Assembly (NCBI GenBank): GCA_965370495.1
Contig: CBDUUV010000095.1
Coordinates: 1-9,824 of the forward strand
Direction of reading: 5' to 3'
Length of the DNA stretch: 9,824 nucleotides
DNA from: Krumholzibacterium sp965370495
GTDB taxonomy: Bacteria; Krumholzibacteriota; Krumholzibacteriia; Krumholzibacteriales; Krumholzibacteriaceae
Within the stretch, counting starts at the first letter, position 1; each line of letters opens with the position of its first letter. A program made the position numbers and the translations under genes. Below the pieces are notes generated by a model that saw only the letters and a list, made by a program, of their open reading frames with translations, was not told where the DNA came from and did not search any database. Below are positions 5,945 through 9,824 of the stretch, one piece after another.

Positions 5945-8900
5945 TCTGCGGCAAGTATCCTCAAGGTTGCGTATATATCAGTTTTGATCCTGGCTTTGCT
6001 GGGTCAGCCTGTTTGCCTCTCTGCCGGTAAGAGAGATGCCCCGGTTTTCAGTCGCACGAACTCAGGATACCTGGTCCGGACAGGTGAACGTTTGACTGTT
6101 CCCGAGGACCCGGGAGCGAGACGCAGGAGATTTTCATATAAGAGGCCTGTTTCAGGCGGCAGGCTTGTTCCGGGGAGTTTGTCACCCTGGAAACCGGTAT
6201 CAGGGGGAATCCCGGGTTCGGTCAGCGGCACTATACATGTAGTGATGATCCGGATCGCATTCGAGGAGAATAGCCAGGGCGGATTCTCCAGTATAAGGAC
6301 AAATGGTGATTTTGACCTTTCCCCCTACGATTCATCGATAGTGGACCCCACTCCGCACAACAAGACTTATTTCAATGCTCAAATGCAGGGCCTGAAGAAC
6401 TATTACGGTTTTCAATCGTGTGAAAAACTGGATATCAGCTGGGATATCCTTCCCCCGGGAGAGAATGACAGTTACAAGCTGAGCGATATAGCGGATTATG
6501 GTCCGGGATCTTACACAAATGGGTGGACGACAGAAATGCTTGTCGCATTTCTGCATGATGCGATAGTGAAGGTCGACGACGAGCTTTCCGCCGCAGGTTA
6601 CCCCGTAAGACTTTCCGATTACGACGCGATAATCCTTGTCCATGCCGGTGCTGATATTCAAAGTGATTACAATATGGATTCTCCCAACGATCTTCCGTCT
6701 TTCTTCGCCATGCTCGCTGGCGATGACGTAATTCCCGTAGAGGGCGGAGCGACTATTATAAGAGAGGTGTCCGTCGTTCCAGAGACAACCACGCAGGATG
6801 GATTCTATGGAGGTATGGCCTCCGTCCTTGCGCATGAATTCGGTCATGTGCTCGGTTTACCCGATCTCTATGATACATATTACAACATACCCATTGTCGG
6901 TGTATGGGATCAGATGGATTCCGGTCCTCAGCTTGGGGCTTATGTAGAAGACAGGGGAGAGGTTATCTATGTCACAGGCATGATCCCATCCGGGTTGGGC
7001 GCATGGTCGAGATATATGCTTGGATGGACAGAAGCCGATACTGTCAGGACCTTCGAAAATAATATATCGTTGCCGGCCGCGGAGAAATGTCCGTCAAAGG
7101 TTGTTCGGATAGAAGCATCCAACGGAGAGTATTTCCTTCTGGAAAATCGGGCGGTCGAACTGGATGGCCTTATTACCGGATTCGTGGTTGATACTGTGAC
7201 CGGTGTAGTCATCGGTACGGCGAACTGCCTGAATTGCGACCCTGTTATACCTGACGAGATTGAATGGGGGGAACTGGTAAATGGTTACGATATACTCCTG
7301 CCGACCGAATCCTATATTCCTGAAACAGATGGTGGCCCCGGAATCCTTGTATGGCATATCGATGAGTATTTCATAGAGAATAGATGGTATAGCAATATAG
7401 TCAATTCAAGATGGCCGTTCGGCGTGTCGATTGTGGAAGGTTCCGGGATCAGGGATCTCGGCGATCCCTATTCGAGTTTCAGGATGGGATGGTATGATGA
7501 TGCTTTCTTCGAGGGGAATGCCTCCGAGTTCTCTGATTCGACGATTCCAGCTTCATGGAGCAACTGGAATGTGCCGACAGGTGTGCGGATAGAGAATATT
7601 TCATTGCGTGATACCCTGATGACACTTGGCGCAGGTGTCCGGGGCCTGAGGGCATCGAAGACTTTTATCCCTTCGCCTGAAATTGCCCGTAACGCTCTTT
7701 TGACCCTTCCGGGCGATTTCCGTACTCTCGTAATTGATGAATGTGGTAACGGCAGTATTGCGGGGAATAACACGCAGGTTTTTTCACTCGGCAGCGCTGC
7801 AGTGACGCCAGCTGCGCTGGCGGAAGGGTTTGATTCGGATCCCGAAAGTGATGTTGTAATAGTAGGCGATTCCGAAGGTTTTGTCCATGCGTTCAGGATC
7901 ACCGGAGATGTATGGGATGAATCTTCAGGTTGGCCCTTTGATACAGGCGCCTTGCTGGCGACACACCCTGTGGTTGTAAAGACGCCGGATGAAATATTTA
8001 TTGCAGTTTCCGATATGGAAGGAAGGCTTCATATTATCACGACGGATGGGGAGGAGGCCGTGGGTTCACCTGTAAGCCTGGATGCTTCGTCCGGTTTTCT
8101 GGGCAACTTGTCCGTTGAAGCTGATGATCAGTGGCGTGCTACCGGGCTTTTTGTTCTGAGTGGTACTGATAGCGGGGAGAGCGCCCGGGTTACCCTGTAC
8201 AGTCTCGCGTCCGTTACGGGCCTTCTCGAGGAAGAGTGGCAGCATCGTGTATATATGTCAGGGGACGAACTTTCCGGTGAGATAGCTCTTCTCGGTGGAG
8301 ATATCGATCCGGATGAAACTGGTAATGAGGTATATGTAGTATCACTGGAGACAGGCAGGATAATACTCCTGGGTTCTGGGAATATCCTGTCCGAAAGGGA
8401 TATCGGCAGTCCCCTGACCGGGATTCCGGCGCTCCAGGACATCAATGGCGATTCCTATATTGATCTCGTATGTTCAAACGGTAGCAGAATTTATGTCGTA
8501 AGTCCGTCAGGTTCGAATGTGACCGGCTGGCCCAGGGATATCAAAGAAGTTTTCGATCTCCCCTCTTCCGTAAGGATTACGGCTCCTGTCACGACAGTCG
8601 GGACTGAATTCGGAGCCTGGGTGATAGCGGGGACCGACAATGGAATACTATACATTTTCGATCATCGGGGCGAACTGGTTTCAGGTTATCCGAAACGGAT
8701 TGCCGGTTCGTTCGAACAACCGGTCGACATTGTTTTTACCGGAGAGGAAGGACTCTTTTCATATATCGATTATATTCGTAACTATGGATACAATGCGTAT
8801 TATAATTTTCGCCCCGAAGGGGGTACGATAAGATGGCGGGTAGGGCCGTTCGGGAACTCGGGGGGCGGCCATTCATGGGGCGGCATTTGGGGAGGGCCGG

Positions 8901-9235
8901 GACGCACAGCGTTCGCTGTCAATACGGGCGGCTTCGAGGAGCCCGCAGCGGACTGGGTTGAAATCGATCAGAACCTGGTAATTTATCCGAACCCTTCGAC
9001 TGGTGACAGGGTGGGGTTCCATTTTACGGCTCCCGCCGGTGGAGAAGCGCGGTTACGGATCATGACGCTCAGTGGAGAGCTGGTATATACGGAAAAGAAG
9101 ACTCTTTCCGGAGGACAGAACGAATTTGCGGTGTCGTTATCAGGAAAGGCATCCGGAATATATTTATGCAGACTCGTCATGACATCGGGCGGAAAGAGAT
9201 ACGAAGCCCGCAAAAAATTCGCGATAGTGAACTGA
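5942..9235 (+). CDS. M6 family secreted metalloprotease with propeller-like repeats and T9SS sorting domain
   Basis: This 1097-residue protein has a signal peptide of about 25 residues (hydrophobic core VAYISVLILALLG). The M6 (immune inhibitor A-like) domain spans about 97-480. It has the zinc motif HEFGHVLGLPD at 298-308 (His298, Glu299, His302, with Asp308 as probable third ligand), the WDQMDSG Met-turn-like segment around Met325, and GILVWHIDE around His472, all typical of the family. A NCLNC segment (Cys429, Cys432) lies late in the domain. Residues about 600-960 hold propeller-like units: DxDxxxxxxV-type motifs at 631, 787 and 833, and GWP/GYP turns at 663, 862 and 915. The C-terminal 85 residues (from VIYPNPSTG at 1013) form a type-A T9SS sorting domain ending RKKFAIVN. 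It starts only 20-32 bases after the PorV-like stop and is probably cotranscribed. It is predicted to be a surface or secreted protease exported by the T9SS. Confidence 0.9.
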   Translation: MSAASILKVAYISVLILALLGQPVCLSAGKRDAPVFSRTNSGYLVRTGERLTVPEDPGARRRRFSYKRPVSGGRLVPGSLSPWKPVSGGIPGSVSGTIHVVMIRIAFEENSQGGFSSIRTNGDFDLSPYDSSIVDPTPHNKTYFNAQMQGLKNYYGFQSCEKLDISWDILPPGENDSYKLSDIADYGPGSYTNGWTTEMLVAFLHDAIVKVDDELSAAGYPVRLSDYDAIILVHAGADIQSDYNMDSPNDLPSFFAMLAGDDVIPVEGGATIIREVSVVPETTTQDGFYGGMASVLAHEFGHVLGLPDLYDTYYNIPIVGVWDQMDSGPQLGAYVEDRGEVIYVTGMIPSGLGAWSRYMLGWTEADTVRTFENNISLPAAEKCPSKVVRIEASNGEYFLLENRAVELDGLITGFVVDTVTGVVIGTANCLNCDPVIPDEIEWGELVNGYDILLPTESYIPETDGGPGILVWHIDEYFIENRWYSNIVNSRWPFGVSIVEGSGIRDLGDPYSSFRMGWYDDAFFEGNASEFSDSTIPASWSNWNVPTGVRIENISLRDTLMTLGAGVRGLRASKTFIPSPEIARNALLTLPGDFRTLVIDECGNGSIAGNNTQVFSLGSAAVTPAALAEGFDSDPESDVVIVGDSEGFVHAFRITGDVWDESSGWPFDTGALLATHPVVVKTPDEIFIAVSDMEGRLHIITTDGEEAVGSPVSLDASSGFLGNLSVEADDQWRATGLFVLSGTDSGESARVTLYSLASVTGLLEEEWQHRVYMSGDELSGEIALLGGDIDPDETGNEVYVVSLETGRIILLGSGNILSERDIGSPLTGIPALQDINGDSYIDLVCSNGSRIYVVSPSGSNVTGWPRDIKEVFDLPSSVRITAPVTTVGTEFGAWVIAGTDNGILYIFDHRGELVSGYPKRIAGSFEQPVDIVFTGEEGLFSYIDYIRNYGYNAYYNFRPEGGTIRWRVGPFGNSGGGHSWGGIWGGPGRTAFAVNTGGFEEPAADWVEIDQNLVIYPNPSTGDRVGFHFTAPAGGEARLRIMTLSGELVYTEKKTLSGGQNEFAVSLSGKASGIYLCRLVMTSGGKRYEARKKFAIVN
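8972..9235 (+). other. T9SS type-A C-terminal sorting domain of the M6 protease
   Basis: The segment NLVIYPNPSTGDRVGFHF begins the domain. It continues with a beta-sandwich pattern (LRIMTLSGELVYTEK, then KASGIYLCRLV) and closes with a basic KKFAIVN tail. This is the order of motifs in T9SS CTDs: YPNP start, a middle G-x-Y strand and a terminal KK-[FV]-x-[IV] strand. It is the part expected to be recognised by PorV and removed by PorU in known systems. Confidence 0.85.
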
Positions 9236-9319
9236 ACTTGCGAGATAAGAGATACCGGGTGGGGATCATGACGCCTGTGCATGATGTTTGTATTACGAAA
9301 CTTGTAATGGAGGACAGCG
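9236..9319. other. intergenic gap with two small inverted repeats
   Basis: This 84-base gap holds ATCATG (9265-9270) paired with CATGAT (9280-9285), followed by GTTTGT. It also holds ATTAC (9292-9296) paired with GTAAT (9304-9308), extendable by a G-T and an A-T pair to a 3-base loop. The second repeat ends directly at the Shine-Dalgarno GGAGG (9309-9313). The first stem is too AT-rich and lacks a clean T-run, so it is at best a weak terminator. I see no clear promoter. Confidence 0.45.
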
Positions 9320-9824
9320 ATGTATCGAATCTGCCGCGGCACAATATCGATCATATTCCTGGCAGTATTCGCAGGTAGTGCAGGTGTGTTGGCAGGAGAA
9401 TCTATCCGGCCTGATATGACAAAGGATATACATGCAGCCCGTTCAATCTTTGACAGGAATGGCGGCGAATACGATCTAAGATCGTTCAGGGAGAACGAAA
9501 CTCTCGTGTTACCGGGAAAGAAGCTCGATAGCCCGGCTCTGTCTGCGTTCGAGATGATGAGCATGCGGGGTGGACGTGCCCGGTCAGCTCCGGGGACGGG
9601 TAGCAAGAGAAAAATAGCTGTTTCCATGCTCGCTTCGGCTCTTCTTCCCGGACTCGGGGAACTGTATCTGTATATGGACAGGGGAGATTGGTCGGACTGG
9701 TCGACGCTTGCCAGGGTACCTGTATTCATGGCAGTTGATGGTTATCTGTGGTATGCCCGCAAGGATAATTATGACCTGGGGAAGGATTACAAGAGACAGT
9801 ATGAGGAATACTGTGACGAACACT
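9320..9824 (+). CDS. exported or membrane protein with ALLPGLGELY motif (5' part only)
   Basis: The gene starts at an ATG with GGAGG (9309-9313) 6 bases upstream and runs off the window after 168 complete codons with no stop. It has a signal peptide or anchor (MYRICRGTISIIFLAVFAGS, then AGVLAG, cleavage near 25). A polar linker of about 75 residues follows, then a hydrophobic segment at 103-116 (MLASALLPGLGELY) and RVPVFMAVDGYLWYA, then a polar KDYKRQYEEYCDEH stretch. The PG-x-G-[EQ]-x-Y motif followed by an aromatic helix resembles DUF5683-like proteins and a related group often seen in non-Bacteroidota FCB genomes. I recognise the motif, not a function. Whether it belongs to the same transcript is unclear because of the 84-base gap. 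Confidence 0.75.
   Translation, partial: MYRICRGTISIIFLAVFAGSAGVLAGESIRPDMTKDIHAARSIFDRNGGEYDLRSFRENETLVLPGKKLDSPALSAFEMMSMRGGRARSAPGTGSKRKIAVSMLASALLPGLGELYLYMDRGDWSDWSTLARVPVFMAVDGYLWYARKDNYDLGKDYKRQYEEYCDEH

Noticed and set aside
9265..9290. ATCATG/CATGAT hairpin as a terminator after the M6 gene
   Set aside because: The stem is only six AT-rich pairs with a nine-base loop and is followed by GTTTGT, not a T-run. It is too weak to call.
8983..9729. 248-residue open frame on the - strand covering the 9236-9319 gap
   Set aside because: It is antisense to the T9SS sorting domain and to a + strand gene with its own Shine-Dalgarno and signal peptide. No domain is recognisable in the translation.
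1..9824. tRNA, rRNA, CRISPR array, insertion sequence or attachment site
   Set aside because: Looked for and not seen: no repeat-spacer array, no transposase-like reading frame, no flanking inverted repeats and no tRNA-like folds.

Overview
The window reads entirely on the + strand. It carries five complete genes and one gene cut off by the right edge. Base composition is roughly balanced, GTG and probably TTG starts are used, and most genes have good Shine-Dalgarno sites. The central block pairs a gingipain-like C25 protein of PorU type with a PorV-like outer-membrane beta-barrel, followed by an M6 metalloprotease with a type IX secretion (T9SS) C-terminal sorting domain. This points to a Gram-negative bacterium of the Fibrobacterota-Chlorobiota-Bacteroidota (FCB) superphylum. 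The style of the proteins (FlgD-like Ig C-terminus on the C25 protein, generalised PorV/PorQ barrel, M6 cargo with propeller-like repeats, PGxGExY protein) suggests a lineage outside classical Bacteroidota, such as the Krumholzibacteriota, Eisenbacteria, Latescibacterota or Zixibacteria. That placement is inference from protein style only.

Layout: positions 1-161 are a leader with a possible promoter and a strong intrinsic-terminator-like hairpin. A 56-residue Trm112-type zinc-ribbon protein (162-332) follows, then a 135-residue YdjM-like integral membrane protein (351-758). The membrane protein overlaps the large C25/PorU-like gene (755-4717) by a GTGA start/stop overlap. A 127-base gap holds a possible promoter. 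The PorV-like gene (4845-5909) comes next, followed within about 20-30 bases by the M6 protease (about 5942-9235). After an 84-base gap containing two small inverted repeats, a secreted or membrane protein with an ALLPGLGELY motif begins at 9320 and runs off the window.

How the genes may work together: in Bacteroidota, proteins leaving through the T9SS are carried by PorV to the surface sortase PorU, which removes the C-terminal domain and attaches the cargo to surface lipopolysaccharide. Here a PorU-like protein with both catalytic residues, a PorV-like barrel and a protease with a sorting domain lie side by side in one direction. This looks like a compact attachment-machinery-plus-cargo cassette. 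The translocon and motor genes (sov/sprA, porK, porL, porM, porN) are not in the window, so a working T9SS is inferred, not shown.
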